DNA of 64,000 nt from Vulcanisaeta sp. JCM 14467 (GCF_001316245.1 NZ_BBDM01000012.1:1-64000), one strand, 5' to 3'. Positions 10,464-20,877 are shown, counted from the first letter of the stretch. A program made the numbers and translations. The notes: generated from the letters alone by a model not told the origin.

Positions 10464-11018
10464 TCATTGCATGCCTAACTCGGTCTTTAAAGCCTTGAGG
10501 GTGTTCTCGAGTTCGTCGTTCCACCTAATTCTTGGTTTTAGTTCCTCAACCTTCCTTGCTAATTCCTTTAGTAGTTCTGTCACGGCTATTGCCGCTTCCT
10601 CCCTATTCCTGTACTTACTCACGGCCAAGTCAGGGTCAGGGCCGTTATATTGGTAGTCATGTAGTTCTAGGGCTGTGCTTGTGGCGAAGTATATCCCTGA
10701 GTATCCGATGTCGTTAAGCATTTTGGATAGTGCCTTCATCTTGCTCGTCGGGATTCTGGGCACGGCTCTATCTGCGAGCCATCTCCTCTCTTCATCCGTT
10801 TTAGCTAATTGAACTAACCTATCAAGCTCAAGCCTAAGTAATGCGGCGAGCAGGGCTCTCCATGCCTGGAAGGCCTTACCGGCGGCGTTACGGACAAGGC
10901 CATTCCTTAAGAATTTAACTGTGAGGTATGCCTCGACTAAGGACTCAAGCAACCTAGCGCCAATGTAATCCTCCGTAGTAGGCTTAGGCAGGGGCCTCTC
11001 AAGGACCTCCGCATCCAC
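10464..11018 (-). CDS. PaREP1-family protein, copy 1
   Basis: 184 residues of the PaREP1 family (PF05942), first described from paralogous repeats in Pyrobaculum and nearly confined to Thermoproteales. Family features are the helical GLVRNAAGKAFQAWRALLAA block near residue 40, the central AVPRIPTSKMKALSKMLNDI block and LHDYQYNGPDPDLAVSKYRN near residue 125. The protein is all-helical and resembles HEPN-type four-helix proteins, which often act in toxin/antitoxin or RNA-directed systems; that link is inference. A second copy lies 88 bases upstream on the same strand and is roughly 60% identical by eye. Confidence 0.85.
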   Translation of the reverse strand: MDAEVLERPLPKPTTEDYIGARLLESLVEAYLTVKFLRNGLVRNAAGKAFQAWRALLAALLRLELDRLVQLAKTDEERRWLADRAVPRIPTSKMKALSKMLNDIGYSGIYFATSTALELHDYQYNGPDPDLAVSKYRNREEAAIAVTELLKELARKVEELKPRIRWNDELENTLKALKTELGMQ

Positions 11019-11106
11019 GGTATAGCATTTGATTTATTCCTTAAATACATAATGTCACGCGGCAACACAGCCACCCAATTATGGTATGCCCATCCATTGG
11101 ATAGGG

Positions 11107-11664
11107 TTATCCAGTCTTGTGCAACTCCTCCCTCAGCACTTTTAGTGCATTCTCGAGTTCATCACCCCATTTAATCTTTGGTTTTAACTCCTCGATCCTC
11201 CTGACTAACTCATTAATCAGTAATTTAATGTCTACTGCTGCCTCCTCCCTATCCCTATATTTGCTCACTGCCATGTCTGGGTCTGGGCCGTTGCGTTGGT
11301 AGTCATGGAGATTGAGCGCCGTATCTGTTGCGGGGGAGATTCCTGAGTACCCAATTTCCTCAAGCATTTGTGAGAGCCTGACCATCCTCGTGATTGGCAC
11401 CCTTGGTACTGCCTTGCTCATGAGCCACTTCCTCTCCTCCTCACTCCTCACGACCTGCAGTAACTTATCAAACTCAAGCCTAAGCAGGGCGGTAAGCAAT
11501 GCACGCCATGCTTGAAACGCCTTACCCGCGGCATTCCTAACCAGGCCCCTATCCAGGAACTCAATGGCCAATTGCGCCTCGACCAAAGTCTCAAGAAGCT
11601 TGGCGTTCACGTAATCCTCACTCGTTGGCTTGGGCAATGGTTTTTCAATTATTTCTGTACCCAC
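11107..11664 (-). CDS. PaREP1-family protein, copy 2
   Basis: 185 residues, clearly homologous over its full length to the neighbouring copy: RGLVRNAAGKAFQAWRALLT, the AVPRVPITRMVRLSQMLEEI block and LHDYQRNGPDPDMAVSKYRD. Conserved positions include the NAAGKAFQAW helix and the DYQ-NGPDPD turn, which are good candidates for a binding or catalytic surface. It lacks membrane segments. The tandem arrangement points to local duplication. Function unknown. Confidence 0.85.
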   Translation of the reverse strand: MGTEIIEKPLPKPTSEDYVNAKLLETLVEAQLAIEFLDRGLVRNAAGKAFQAWRALLTALLRLEFDKLLQVVRSEEERKWLMSKAVPRVPITRMVRLSQMLEEIGYSGISPATDTALNLHDYQRNGPDPDMAVSKYRDREEAAVDIKLLINELVRRIEELKPKIKWGDELENALKVLREELHKTG

Positions 11665-11776
11665 AGTTTTAATGTGTGTTATTTCCCTTAAAAATACTTA
11701 TTGTATCGTTACTGAGCAGGGGGACCTACCTGAGCACTTGGTTAGGTGCATCTTCGTGGTTTAGGGGTTAACGCCA

Positions 11777-12400
11777 TCACTTTTGTTGTTGCCTTAGCTT
11801 TGGGTATATGAATACGGCCCTGGCTACCATTGCGTAGTACCTTAGTTTCCATGCGTATTCCAGGAGTTCCTTCCTGTTTGTTTCCATGCCCTCCTTCTCG
11901 ATTAGGTCCGCTATTTGGAATAACTCCTCGATATCGGCCATCGTGTAGTCGTTTGGGTCCTTGTCGAGGAGCTGCTTAAGTCTCTCGTAGACCTTCCACG
12001 TGTAGTACTTCGTCCTTGGAATGGGCATTAAGGCCCTAACCAAGCCCCTAAGCGTCATAGCCTCGGTCTGCGTCAGCATGTTCTTACTCTCAAACGTGGC
12101 TATTAGGACGTCTGAGAATTGAACAAAGGCATTCTCAAGCCTTGCGAGCCTACCCTCAATACCGTCAACTCTCTCCTCCAACTTGCCGAGCCTATTCTCG
12201 AGCCTACTAATTCTGTTTTCAAGCTCACTAACCCTTTCCTCTAGCTTACTAAGTCTGTCCTCGATAGAATTAAATCTATTCTCCAACTCCGTAAACCTGA
12301 ATTCGATCTCTGCGAACCTTCTACCTAGCCAATAGGCTAGGCTAGCCACTGAAGCGACCACGCTAATCACGGTGGTGATTATTGATACAATATCAACCAA
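11777..12400 (-). CDS. Membrane-anchored coiled-coil protein
   Basis: 207 residues. Residues 4-27 form one hydrophobic membrane segment (VSIITTVISVVASVASLAYW). Residues 35-90 are a long coiled coil built from 7-residue repeats of the type RLSKLEERVSELENRISRLE. A C-terminal helical domain carries a TKYYTWKVYERLKQLLDKDP stretch. Similar small anchored coiled-coil proteins of unknown function are frequent in crenarchaeal genomes. Nothing in the sequence indicates catalysis; a scaffold or membrane-tether role is a guess. It is divergent from rmlB downstream. Confidence 0.7.
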   Translation of the reverse strand: MVDIVSIITTVISVVASVASLAYWLGRRFAEIEFRFTELENRFNSIEDRLSKLEERVSELENRISRLENRLGKLEERVDGIEGRLARLENAFVQFSDVLIATFESKNMLTQTEAMTLRGLVRALMPIPRTKYYTWKVYERLKQLLDKDPNDYTMADIEELFQIADLIEKEGMETNRKELLEYAWKLRYYAMVARAVFIYPKLRQQQK

Positions 12401-12555
12401 TGCCTACACCAGGTTAGAGGTGATTCTGGGAGGATTTATACCTAACGCCACCGCCATTGTAGTCTCTTTACCTGATGCGCGTGGTGATATTCCATGATTA
12501 TTCGTATTCATGATTGAAAACCCTTAAAAGGTAGGCATTATGGCTTGTTGATTTA

Positions 12556-13530
12556 ATGAGGATTTTGGTTTCTGGTGGTGCTGGTTTTATTGGGAGTAAT
12601 TTTGTTTGGTATTTGCTTGGTTTGGGTCATGAGGTTCTTGTGTATGATGCGTTCACCTATGCTGGTCGTCTTGAGAATTTGCCGAGTACTGTGAGGATTG
12701 TTAGGGGCGATATAGTTGATAGGGATGGGTTGATTAGTGTTGTTAGGGATTTCCAGCCTGATGTTGTGGTTAACTTTGCCGCTGAGACTCACGTTGATAG
12801 GAGTATTAGGGATCCTGAACCCTTCATCAGGACTAATGTTTATGGTATCTTCACGCTCCTTGAGGTTACCAGGAGGTTTGATCTACGACTCATACACGTA
12901 TCCACTGACGAGGTTTATGGTGATTTAGAAGGTAAGGAGCCTGCTAGTGAGGATGCCCCGCTTCGCCCGAGTAATCCGTACTCAGCCACTAAGGCTTCTG
13001 GTGATATGCTGATAATGGCTTACTGGAGGACTTACGGTATAAAAGCCTCCATAGTTAGGCCGTCGAATAACTACGGGCCAAGGCAACACCCGGAGAAGTT
13101 AATACCTAAGACGATAATTAGGGCTGTCAATAACCTGCCGGTTATTGTTCATGGTGATGGTTCTCAAAGGAGGGATTGGCTTTACGTGGAGGATACGTGC
13201 AGGGCCATATGGCTTGTCGCTGAGAGGGGTAGGCCCGGTGAGATCTATAACATACCTGGCTTTAATGAGAGGAGTGTGTTGGAGGTTGTTGAGAAGGTGC
13301 TGGAGCTCTTAAATAAGCCCAAGAGCCTAATACGCTTCGTAGGTGATAGGCCGGGTCAGGATAGGAGGTATTTAATGAGGGGTGATAGGATTTTGTCGCT
13401 TGGTTGGAGACCGATGGTTAATTGGGAGGATGGGTTGAGGATGACTATTAAGTGGTACCTGGAGAATGAGTGGTGGTGGAGACCGCTCATAAGTGATGAA
13501 TACTTCGTTAAGGATACGCCTTGGCAATGA
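12556..13530 (+). CDS. rmlB: dTDP-glucose 4,6-dehydratase
   Basis: A 324-residue short-chain dehydrogenase/reductase of the extended type, second enzyme of dTDP-rhamnose synthesis. The NAD site is GGAGFIGSN at residues 7-15. The catalytic region shows STDEVYGD (Thr/Asp/Glu of the RmlB subfamily, near 115-122) and the YSATK tyrosine-lysine pair near residue 140. SNNYGPRQHPEKLIP and the HGDGSQRRDWLYVEDT loop are typical of RmlB. It converges on the rmlA gene, which ends two bases after this stop, so the two form a functional pair on opposite strands. A TATA-like CCTTAAAAGG at about 12524 lies about 30 bases ahead of the ATG. Confidence 0.93.
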   Translation: MRILVSGGAGFIGSNFVWYLLGLGHEVLVYDAFTYAGRLENLPSTVRIVRGDIVDRDGLISVVRDFQPDVVVNFAAETHVDRSIRDPEPFIRTNVYGIFTLLEVTRRFDLRLIHVSTDEVYGDLEGKEPASEDAPLRPSNPYSATKASGDMLIMAYWRTYGIKASIVRPSNNYGPRQHPEKLIPKTIIRAVNNLPVIVHGDGSQRRDWLYVEDTCRAIWLVAERGRPGEIYNIPGFNERSVLEVVEKVLELLNKPKSLIRFVGDRPGQDRRYLMRGDRILSLGWRPMVNWEDGLRMTIKWYLENEWWWRPLISDEYFVKDTPWQ

Positions 13531-13531
13531 C

Positions 13532-14595
13532 CTAGGCGCTTTCTATTGTATTTCCCTCACCAATCACAAGCCTTACTACCCCGCTTGAGAGCTTGACCAC
13601 GGACTTAGGCCCAATTATGCTGTCAACGAGCCTAGCCCTACCAAGGTCCAGCGATGCCTCGCTCAGTACGAGTGACCTGCTTATACCGCCATTTATTACC
13701 ACGCCTGACTCAATATCCACGTAGTGCTCGATCACTGTGTCCTTACCAATCACCGAGCCCCTACCAATGTAGGCTGGCCCGTGTACCCTGCCCTCGACAA
13801 CAGCCCCGCGCTCTATCACGACCCTCCCATTTACCTCGCCCCTGACCTCACCCTCGATTCTTGGCTTGACTTCGTCGAGCATTAGGTAGAGTAGGTCGAG
13901 TATGTCCTGGGGTGTTCCCATGTCCTTCCACCAACTATTGGTCACTGAGTAGCCCACCTTCTTGCCGTTGTCTATGAACCACTGGATCAAGTCGGTTATC
14001 TCGTACTCACCCCTCGCCGACGGCTTAATCGTACTAAAGGCCCTCTCCACATCTTTCGAGTCCCTGAACATGTATATGCCGGTCATGACGAGGCTGTTGG
14101 GTGGTGGTTCCCTGGGCTTCTCGATTAGTTTCACTATCCTGCCGTCCTGGATTATGGCGTTGCCGAATCTGGTTGGGTCTTTATGTCTTGTTAGGACAAC
14201 GTAAACGTCGTAATCGCCCTCCCTGAACTCGCGAATAAACCTGCCCAAGCCCTCGCCGAAGTAGTTATCGCCTAGGTGGACTATTAATTCTCCGTCTGCG
14301 CCATCCTCAATCGCCCTGTGTATCGCATGCGCAATGCCAAGTCTCTCCCTCTGCTCTGAATACCTAATGCTCACGCCAAGCTTGAGCCATCACCGAGCAA
14401 CTGCCTGAATAGGAAGCCTAGGTGTCCGACGACCACGTAGATGTTGTTAATGCCGTTGCTCATTAGTCCCTCTATTATTCTTGTGACCAGGGGGTTTCCC
14501 ATTATTGGTATTAGGGGCTTGGGCAGTGTGTATGTTAATGGCCTGAGCCTGGTGCCTTCGCCTGCCACGAGTATAATGCCGTTTATGTTCATCAT
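13532..14595 (-). CDS. rmlA: Glucose-1-phosphate thymidylyltransferase (one frame break)
   Basis: About 354 residues after repair, the length of the archaeal long form with a C-terminal left-handed beta-helix. The N-terminus has the nucleotidyltransferase signature LVAGEGTRLRPLTYTLPKPL. The second part contains HLGDNYFGEGLG and the ITDLIQWFIDNGKKVG region with Trp in SWWKDMGTP. The C-terminal 90 residues are hexapeptide-like (GRVHGPAYIGRGSVIGKDTV). The frame changes near 14382: adding one G turns SSLA-stop into SSLGVSIRYSEQ. It makes dTDP-glucose from glucose-1-phosphate and dTTP for the rmlB product next door. Confidence 0.9.
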
Positions 14596-14692
14596 GATCT
14601 TATTGGAAAATGGTTTTAAAGTATTTCATGGGGTTAGGTAATGTTGTTGATTATCCATAATACTTAAAATACGGTGGGTGATCATTCCGTGA

Positions 14693-16164
14693 ATGGTTAA
14701 GGAGAATGCTGTTGTTGCTGTTGTGTTGAATTACTTGCCAACCGCGGTTAACTACGTATTGGCCGTTGCCTACATAATCGTTCTTACCAGGTACATACCA
14801 CTGACTCAGTACGGATACTACAACGCGCTCTTCGCAATCATAAACTCAATTGGTGCCTTAATACCGATACCAGGTGTTACGAACGCCATTGCCAGGGAGG
14901 GGGCGATTGAGTATGCCAGGGGTGGTGATGCCAAGCCCTACTTTGCTGCCATGGTCTTTATGTCCCTGGTCATGGCGGTGATCTACGGCCTAATCATCGC
15001 ATTGGCAACACCGATATACCTAAGCAATGGCATACCGGGTTGGCTCCTTGGCACTGTGTACATCTACATTGGCGCCGTATTCGCTCAGTCAGTGGCTGGT
15101 GCCCTCGGCCTATATCTGTGGTTGTTGGGTAGGGTTGCGTCTCAGGGCATGGGTTCAACGCTTAACATGCTCGTGATGAGGGTGTTCCAGGTCTTGCTCA
15201 TTGTTGTTATGCGTAATGTCTATGCCCTGGCCCTCTCGGTACTCCTTGGCTCCCTGGCGCAGTTACTGTATTACCTAGGTATTGTTAGGGGTTTTGCGGA
15301 TCCTCGGGCTGGGATTGACGTTGTTAGGGGTAGGGCTAGGTACCTACTTGAGTTTGGTTTTCAGTCATGGATACTTGGTTACATGGGTACGTTAAGTTTC
15401 AATTTACTTACTTACCTTGTCTACATATACCTTGGGCCTGGGTATACCGGCATCTATGGATTAGCCACCGCGATAGCGAGCGCGGTTACTGCGTTGGGCC
15501 CCGCGGTCTCCACAGTGATGAATAGTAGGATATCCCAGGGACTGGGTTCTGGGATTGACGTGGGTAGGACGTTCCGTGATTACGCAATACCATCCTTCAT
15601 AGCTGCTGCGCTACTTGCCCAGTTAATAGTCCTTGCATTGCCAACCCTACCAATTATTGGCATAATCAACGGTGAGTATGTCGGGGTCATACCCTACGCC
15701 TCAGTACTCCTCGCTACACGCCACTCGCCGTGATAGTGAGCATCTACACGTCATACTACTGGGTCATTGGTAGGGGTTGGCACGCATTAATTGCAAACAT
15801 CGCAGGGTTGGGCCTTGGTGTGCTGGCTTACATGATCTTTCACCAACTCGGCATATACATGGCAATAACCAGTAACTACCTAATCTATGCATTTGCATTA
15901 CTGATTTATTGGCTTAACGAGAGGTGGAGTGTTAGAAGTATGAATGTCCTAGCCATCGGCTTATCCCTAGCCCTAACCATAATCTCCTCCTGCGCCCAAC
16001 CAATCCAGGACCCACCAATCACCTGGCCACTAACGCAGTTGATCACCATAACTGCATTATTGATCATCCTCTACGTAATCAAGCCACTACCCAAATCCCT
16101 AGTTAATCAGGTACCGGGGTTCACGAAACGATTGATCGCACCCTTCACCAGGGTAGACGGCTAA
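14693..16164 (+). CDS. Polysaccharide/oligosaccharide flippase (PST/MATE-like, one frame break)
   Basis: About 490 residues with roughly 12-14 hydrophobic segments, starting with VLNYLPTAVNYVLAVAYIIV. The layout and the motif LTQYGYYNALFAIINSIGAL match the polysaccharide transporter family that flips lipid-linked saccharide units across the membrane. The frame closes at 15733, and the neighbouring frame continues with YTPLAVIVSIYTSYYWVIGR; one added T near 15712 joins them (LLAYTPLAVIV). It follows the dTDP-sugar genes and probably exports the glycan they help build. The substrate is not evident. Confidence 0.8.
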
Positions 16165-16228
16165 GCAGTATTATTCCTAATAGAAAGGCAGCAAATGCTT
16201 ACTGAGATCCTCCCTCAATTTGCAATAA

Positions 16229-16241
16229 GCTTTTATTTAAG
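16229..16241 (+). promoter_or_regulatory. TATA-box promoter for a leaderless transcript
   Basis: GCTTTTATTTAAG is a good archaeal TATA box with an upstream purine-poor BRE-like flank. Its centre is about 28 bases before the ATG at 16264, which supports that start over the ATG at 16195. Confidence 0.6.
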
Positions 16242-16263
16242 TCCCGTGGAATTACTAATGATA

Positions 16264-17163
16264 ATGTCTCTTCGTGATGAGTTCCTGAGGCTGTTGAAGG
16301 AGGATGAGGTTTTTAGGTATGCGGTGTTGGGTATTACTGATGTTCAAGCCGGCATTAGGCAATTGACCGATGCACTGGATAAGGTGCTAGAGGTCGTTAG
16401 GGGCTTGGCCGAGGCTGAGGCAAGGCATATGGATCTCACCGGGCAGGTATTCGAAATCACGAAGCAATTAGCCGAGGGGCAGAGGCAGGTTCTTGAGGTT
16501 GTTAAGGGCTTGGCTGAGGGTCAGGCTAGGCTTATGGATGCCGTTAGGCAGTTGGCCGAGAACCAGGTTAAGTTAATGGAGGGACAGGCGAGGCTAATGG
16601 ACGCAATCAAGGAGTTAGCCGAGGGCCAGAGGGAGTTGGCTGAGAACCAGAGGGAGTTAATGAACATGACAAGGCAAGTCCTCGAAACAGTACAGAAACT
16701 CGCAGAAATCGAGGAGAGGCACTTGAAAATTACCGAGGAGTTGATGAAGGAGGTTGGAGCTCTTAGGAGGGATGTTAATGATATAAAGAGGACCTTGGAT
16801 AAAATAATAATCTCAATTGAAGATGAAGCTAATGACGTTGTTCAGTACCTCCTTAAGCAGAGGGGCATTACCATCGATACTAAGCCGACACACTTTAATA
16901 CGAGGTACGAATTCGATATTTATGGAACGAACGGGCAGGTGACCGTTGTTGGTGAGGCGAAGGTAAGGATTAGTGCGGACTTGGTTAGGAGGATTGCCGG
17001 TAGGATTGATAGGGTAATGAGGAAGTTACCCGATAGGTTTCCAGGTAGGGTTATCAAGGTCATATACTGCTTAAGGACGTTACCAGGGGCTGTGGAGGAG
17101 GCCAATAGGTTGGGCATATGGCTCATAGAATCAGGTAGGGAGAAAAGCCCATTCCCTACTTAA
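16264..17163 (+). CDS. Coiled-coil protein with PD-(D/E)XK nuclease-like C-terminal domain
   Basis: About 299 residues from the ATG at 16264. Residues 25-180 are a repetitive coiled coil made of recurring units such as VVKGLAEGQARLMDAVRQLA and KELAEGQRELAENQRELMNM. The C-terminal 100 residues have YEFDIYGTNGQVTVVGEAKV, where Glu/Asp-D-x13-E-A-K fits a PD-(D/E)XK nuclease core. This combination recurs in crenarchaeal and cyanobacterial proteins of unknown function. Nuclease activity is a prediction from the motif. The gene ends against thyX on the other strand, with an overlap of about eight bases. Confidence 0.65.
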   Translation: MSLRDEFLRLLKEDEVFRYAVLGITDVQAGIRQLTDALDKVLEVVRGLAEAEARHMDLTGQVFEITKQLAEGQRQVLEVVKGLAEGQARLMDAVRQLAENQVKLMEGQARLMDAIKELAEGQRELAENQRELMNMTRQVLETVQKLAEIEERHLKITEELMKEVGALRRDVNDIKRTLDKIIISIEDEANDVVQYLLKQRGITIDTKPTHFNTRYEFDIYGTNGQVTVVGEAKVRISADLVRRIAGRIDRVMRKLPDRFPGRVIKVIYCLRTLPGAVEEANRLGIWLIESGREKSPFPT

Positions 17164-17936
17164 TGAACTCGGATAATTTCTTCGGCACCTCCATGCCCCA
17201 TTTCTCGAAGGCGTCCTTGATGCTTATTACCCTGCAGTCGCTTGTTCCATAAGTGGGGCTTAGCTTCTCGACACCGCGGCAGTAGTCTGGGTGTAGCCTT
17301 GGCAGGTTTTCCCAAACCCACCTTGCGTGATGGGGAACTTATCGACTAGGGTATCGAACATTAGCCATGCAATGAGCCTAATCTCGTGGAAGGCGCCGAG
17401 CCCAGTCCTGAGTGGGATGAAGTTTAGGAAGAATTCCCTGGCATTCATCTGGCCCATATCCTACTAGCCATGGCGTTCGGCAGCAAGTACCTGGCGTCCT
17501 CCGGTGCGAATCCCTCCCTAGCCCTCACGTATGTCTGGGACGCACTATCCAGGTAGTTAGACCATTGGCTTGCCAGGGCTGGCGGTAGTACGTAACGCAG
17601 CTGCCCCTTGGTGTAGTCCACGTAGCGCTGGCTCTCCTGCCAGTAACTCGCCACCCTATGCCTAATGACCTCATGCGTGAACGCCCTGGAACCCTCAATA
17701 AGCCAGCTAGCGCCCATGAACTCAAGCACGCTGTGGTGCCCGTCCCTGAGGAAGCTGGTTATCCTCCTAACCACGAGCTCCGGCTTCTCCCTAACCCTCC
17801 TCATGGCATCCTCAATTGCGTATGCCCTGTATACCACGTCTGTCATTGCCGCTATTAACTCCTCACTGCCCCAGGTAAGCACTAACTCAACCCTTGGCCT
17901 AATTATGTTAACCACACTTACTTTTACCTCCTGCAC
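17156..17936 (-). CDS. thyX: Flavin-dependent thymidylate synthase (two frame breaks)
   Basis: About 260 residues after repair. It converts dUMP to dTMP using methylene-folate-type C1 donor and FAD. The ThyX signature is present as RHRVASYWQESQRY near residue 90, with the preceding HHSVLEFMGASWLI segment that contacts FAD. Two single-base losses split the gene. The first, near 17456, needs one G (RIVGQMNAREFFLNFIPLRT). The second, near 17328, needs one C (KFPHHARWVWENLPRLHPDY). The last frame ends at 17156-17158. As a core gene it is an unlikely pseudogene, so these are probably sequence errors. In an organism with H4MPT, the actual C1 donor for this enzyme is an open question. Confidence 0.9.
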
Positions 17937-17999
17937 ACTTATAAGCTGGTACTTAATTAAAGGTCAAAAGATGTAAATTAAGAGGTATATTAGGAAGTA

Positions 18000-18953
18000 T
18001 TACTGTTGTTGGTAGAGCCAGCAGGCCACGAGTCTGTTACTGGTATTAATTAATTGAGGCTCCTTCTCCCTGCAAATGGGCATTACGTATGGGCATCTTG
18101 GGTGGAACCTACAGCCTGGTGGTGGGTTGACTAGGCTTGGCACCTCGCCGGTTGGTGGTTCAAGCTCCTTTCTACCTATTGTTGGTACGGACTTCATTAA
18201 CAACTGCGTGTATGGGTGCATTGGCTTCTTAAACACCTCATCAACGTCGCCAGCCTCCACGACCTTGCCCGCGTACATTATGGCGACCCTATCCGATATG
18301 TAGTACGCCACCGCAATATTATGCGTTATGAATAGGTAGGTAAGTTTCAACTGCTCCTTAAGATCCATCAATAAATTAAGCACCTGGGCCTGCAGTGAGG
18401 CGTCCAGAGCTGAGGTCGGCTCATCAAGTACTATGAACCTGGGCCTCTTGATTATAGCCCTGGCAATGGCAACCCTCTGAACCTGCCCGCCACTCAATTC
18501 CCTAGGCCTCTTATTACCATGCTCCCTGTAGTTAAGCCCGACCATTTCCATGGCCTCCCTAACCTTATCCTCATCAAAGTGCCCCAGTGGTTCGGAGATT
18601 ATTTCCTTAACGGTGAGCCTCGGGTTGAGTGAGCTGTATGGGTTTTGGAATACCATGGCTACCTGCTGCCTAACCCAGGGTATCTTATCCTCAGTAACCT
18701 TCTCACCCATGAAGTAGTACTCACCACCGTCAGGCTTCTCCAGGGTGACGAGCAATTTACCAAGCGTGGTCTTGCCCGAACCACTCTCGCCGATAAGCCC
18801 CAGGGTCTCGCCCTCCTCAATCTCAATACTGACGCTATCCACAGCCCTAACCCAGGCCGGCTTCTTACCAAACAACCTATCCAGTAAACCAATCTTGTAG
18901 GCTAGGTAGTACTTCCTTAGGTTTACGGTCTTAACTATTGGGGGCATGCCCAT
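18000..18953 (-). CDS. ABC transporter ATP-binding protein, OppF/DppF type
   Basis: About 317 residues. Walker A is GESGSGKTTLGKLL, the signature is ELSGGQVQRVAIARAI and Walker B is FIVLDEPTSALD. The C-terminal oligopeptide-transporter domain ends with the Cys-rich block GCRFHPRCPYVMPICREKEP. The ATG at 18951-18953 shares a base with the TGA of the preceding oppD-type gene (TGATG), so translation is probably coupled. It is the last gene of a five-gene import operon for peptides or oligosaccharides. Confidence 0.9.
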   Translation of the reverse strand: MGMPPIVKTVNLRKYYLAYKIGLLDRLFGKKPAWVRAVDSVSIEIEEGETLGLIGESGSGKTTLGKLLVTLEKPDGGEYYFMGEKVTEDKIPWVRQQVAMVFQNPYSSLNPRLTVKEIISEPLGHFDEDKVREAMEMVGLNYREHGNKRPRELSGGQVQRVAIARAIIKRPRFIVLDEPTSALDASLQAQVLNLLMDLKEQLKLTYLFITHNIAVAYYISDRVAIMYAGKVVEAGDVDEVFKKPMHPYTQLLMKSVPTIGRKELEPPTGEVPSLVNPPPGCRFHPRCPYVMPICREKEPQLINTSNRLVACWLYQQQ

Positions 18954-19932
18954 CACCCACCGTAGAGCCAACACCTAACTATCCTATTATTAACCCTTGT
19001 CAACTTGGGCTCCTGAACCTTGCAGATATCCTTAACGTATGGGCACCTCGGGTGGAACTTACAGCCACTTGGTAGGTCTAGGAATGATGGTGGGTTGCCA
19101 GGTATTGACTGCAGCTTCACCTTCCCGCTAACGAACTTGGATAAATCTGGCACTCCGGCTATTAGTCCTTGGGTGTATGGGTGCATGGGCTCCCTAATCA
19201 CCGACTCTATGTCGCCATCTTCCATTATACGCCCTGCATATAGTACGACTAACCTAGTCGATATTACGTATGCGAGACTTATGTCATGCGTTATGAAGAG
19301 TATTGCCGTCTCCATCTCCTTACTCAACTGCTTAAATAGGTTGATTACCTGGGCCTGTATCGTGACGTCTAGGGCTGACGTCGGCTCATCAGCAATTAGT
19401 ATCTTAGGCTTCAATATCAGCGACATTGCAAGTACAACCCTCTGGATTTGGCCACCGGAGAGTTGGTGTGGGTACCTGAGCATTATTATTTCTGGGTCTG
19501 GGAACCTCAGGTCCTTAAGGGCCTGTATTGCCATTTCATAAGCCCTATCCTCACTATACCTCTCCCCACCCCTCTCCATCCTAATCCTGGCGGCCTCCAT
19601 GAGCTGATAACCAATGGTCTTGACAGGGTTTAGGCTTGTGAACGGGTTCTGCAGAACCATGAACACGGTGGTCCCCCTGTACTTCTCCATCTCCTTCTCA
19701 CTAAGCTCAAGCAGGTTGACACCATCTACCATTATCTTACCCGAAACGAAGGCATTGCCTGGCAATACCCTGGCTATTGCCTGCCCAAGCGTCGACTTGC
19801 CTGAACCACTCTCACCGACTATGCCACTATCTCGCCCCTATCAATGTCGAGGTTTATATCATCCAATACATGTAGGTCTCCCATCACCGTCTTATAACCA
19901 ACGTACAAATCTCTAATTGATAGGAGGACCAT
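18953..19932 (-). CDS. ABC transporter ATP-binding protein, OppD/DppD type (one frame break)
   Basis: About 326 residues after repair. The N-terminal 40 residues (MVLLSIRDLYVGYKTVMGDL) run into a stop near 19824. One added A gives EIVAIVGESGSGKSTLGQAI with an intact Walker A. The rest has the signature QLSGGQIQRVVLAMSL, Walker B ILIADEPTSALD and the C-terminal GCKFHPRCPYVKDICK block of the Opp family. It pairs with the OppF-type ATPase and lies 10 bases after the permease gene. Without the repair the Walker A would be lost, so the break is more likely an error than decay. Confidence 0.88.
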
Positions 19933-19942
19933 ACCCACCACC

Positions 19943-20877
19943 TCAGTACACCGCCCTACCACCTATTATATCCTGCAACCTATCACCGAGCAATACGAAG
20001 CCGAGCGCGATTATTAATATCACCACACTTGGAAACACAGCCCACCACCAATACTTCGGGAATCCCCAGCTAACGCCGTCAGACGCCATCTCACCAAGTA
20101 TTGGCAACCCTGGCTGTAGGCCGACGCCTATGAAGTTCAGTATTGCCGCGGCAAGTATCACATTGCCAAAGTCAAGCATTGCATAGGCTATTATTGGGTC
20201 AATCGTGTTAATGAATAGGTACTTAAAGAATAGCTTAAGCGGTGATACACCGTAGAGCTGGGCCGCGGCTATATAATCCATGGACTTAACCCTGAGGGTC
20301 TCAGCCCTAAAGAGCCTTGCGTATATCGGCCACCAAACAATTATGAAGGAGTAAATCATGCCCATGAAACTAGCCTTAAGCAGTACCGAAACCACTATGG
20401 CAAGTATTATGGCAGGAACCGAGAGGAATGCGTCGGTAATCCTCATGAGTATCTCATCCCACCAACCACCCAGGTAACCAGCACTAATGCCCAGCGCCGC
20501 CCCAATAAGTATTGCTGAGAGTACTACGAGGAATGCTGGGTAAGCGGCGCTGTAGGGTATTGAGTATAGTATCCTTGATAGTATGTCCTGACCCATGTAA
20601 TTAGTACCCATTAAGTGAGCCCATGAAGCGGTTGAAAGGCGCCGGCGAGGTTTTGGGCGAATGGGTTATACGGCAGTAATAGCCAGCCAAGCCTCGGATC
20701 CCTTAGGTACGTGGCTAGTAACTCCAGTACTCCCTGAACTATTGACCAGATGATGAAGGCTGCAACGATGATGAGGCCCAGTAAGCCCGCTGGATCCCTG
20801 GATATTAACTTGACCCAGTACCAAACCGTGGCAGCGAATCCACCTGCAGCCCTCCTCTCTGTTACCTGCTCCGTCAT
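19943..20877 (-). CDS. ABC transporter permease, OppC/DppC type (one frame break)
   Basis: About 311 residues after repair. An N-terminal membrane segment (AGLLGLIIVAAFIIWSIVQG) precedes five more in the binding-protein-dependent transport domain. The permease EAA loop is AETLRVKSMDYIAAAQLYGV, which docks on the ATPases. The frame break near 20628 is repaired by one C (FQPPSWAHLMGTNYMGQDIL), and MGTNYMGQD is the conserved OppC motif. The ATG overlaps the stop of the OppB-type gene by four bases (ATGA). Confidence 0.88.
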
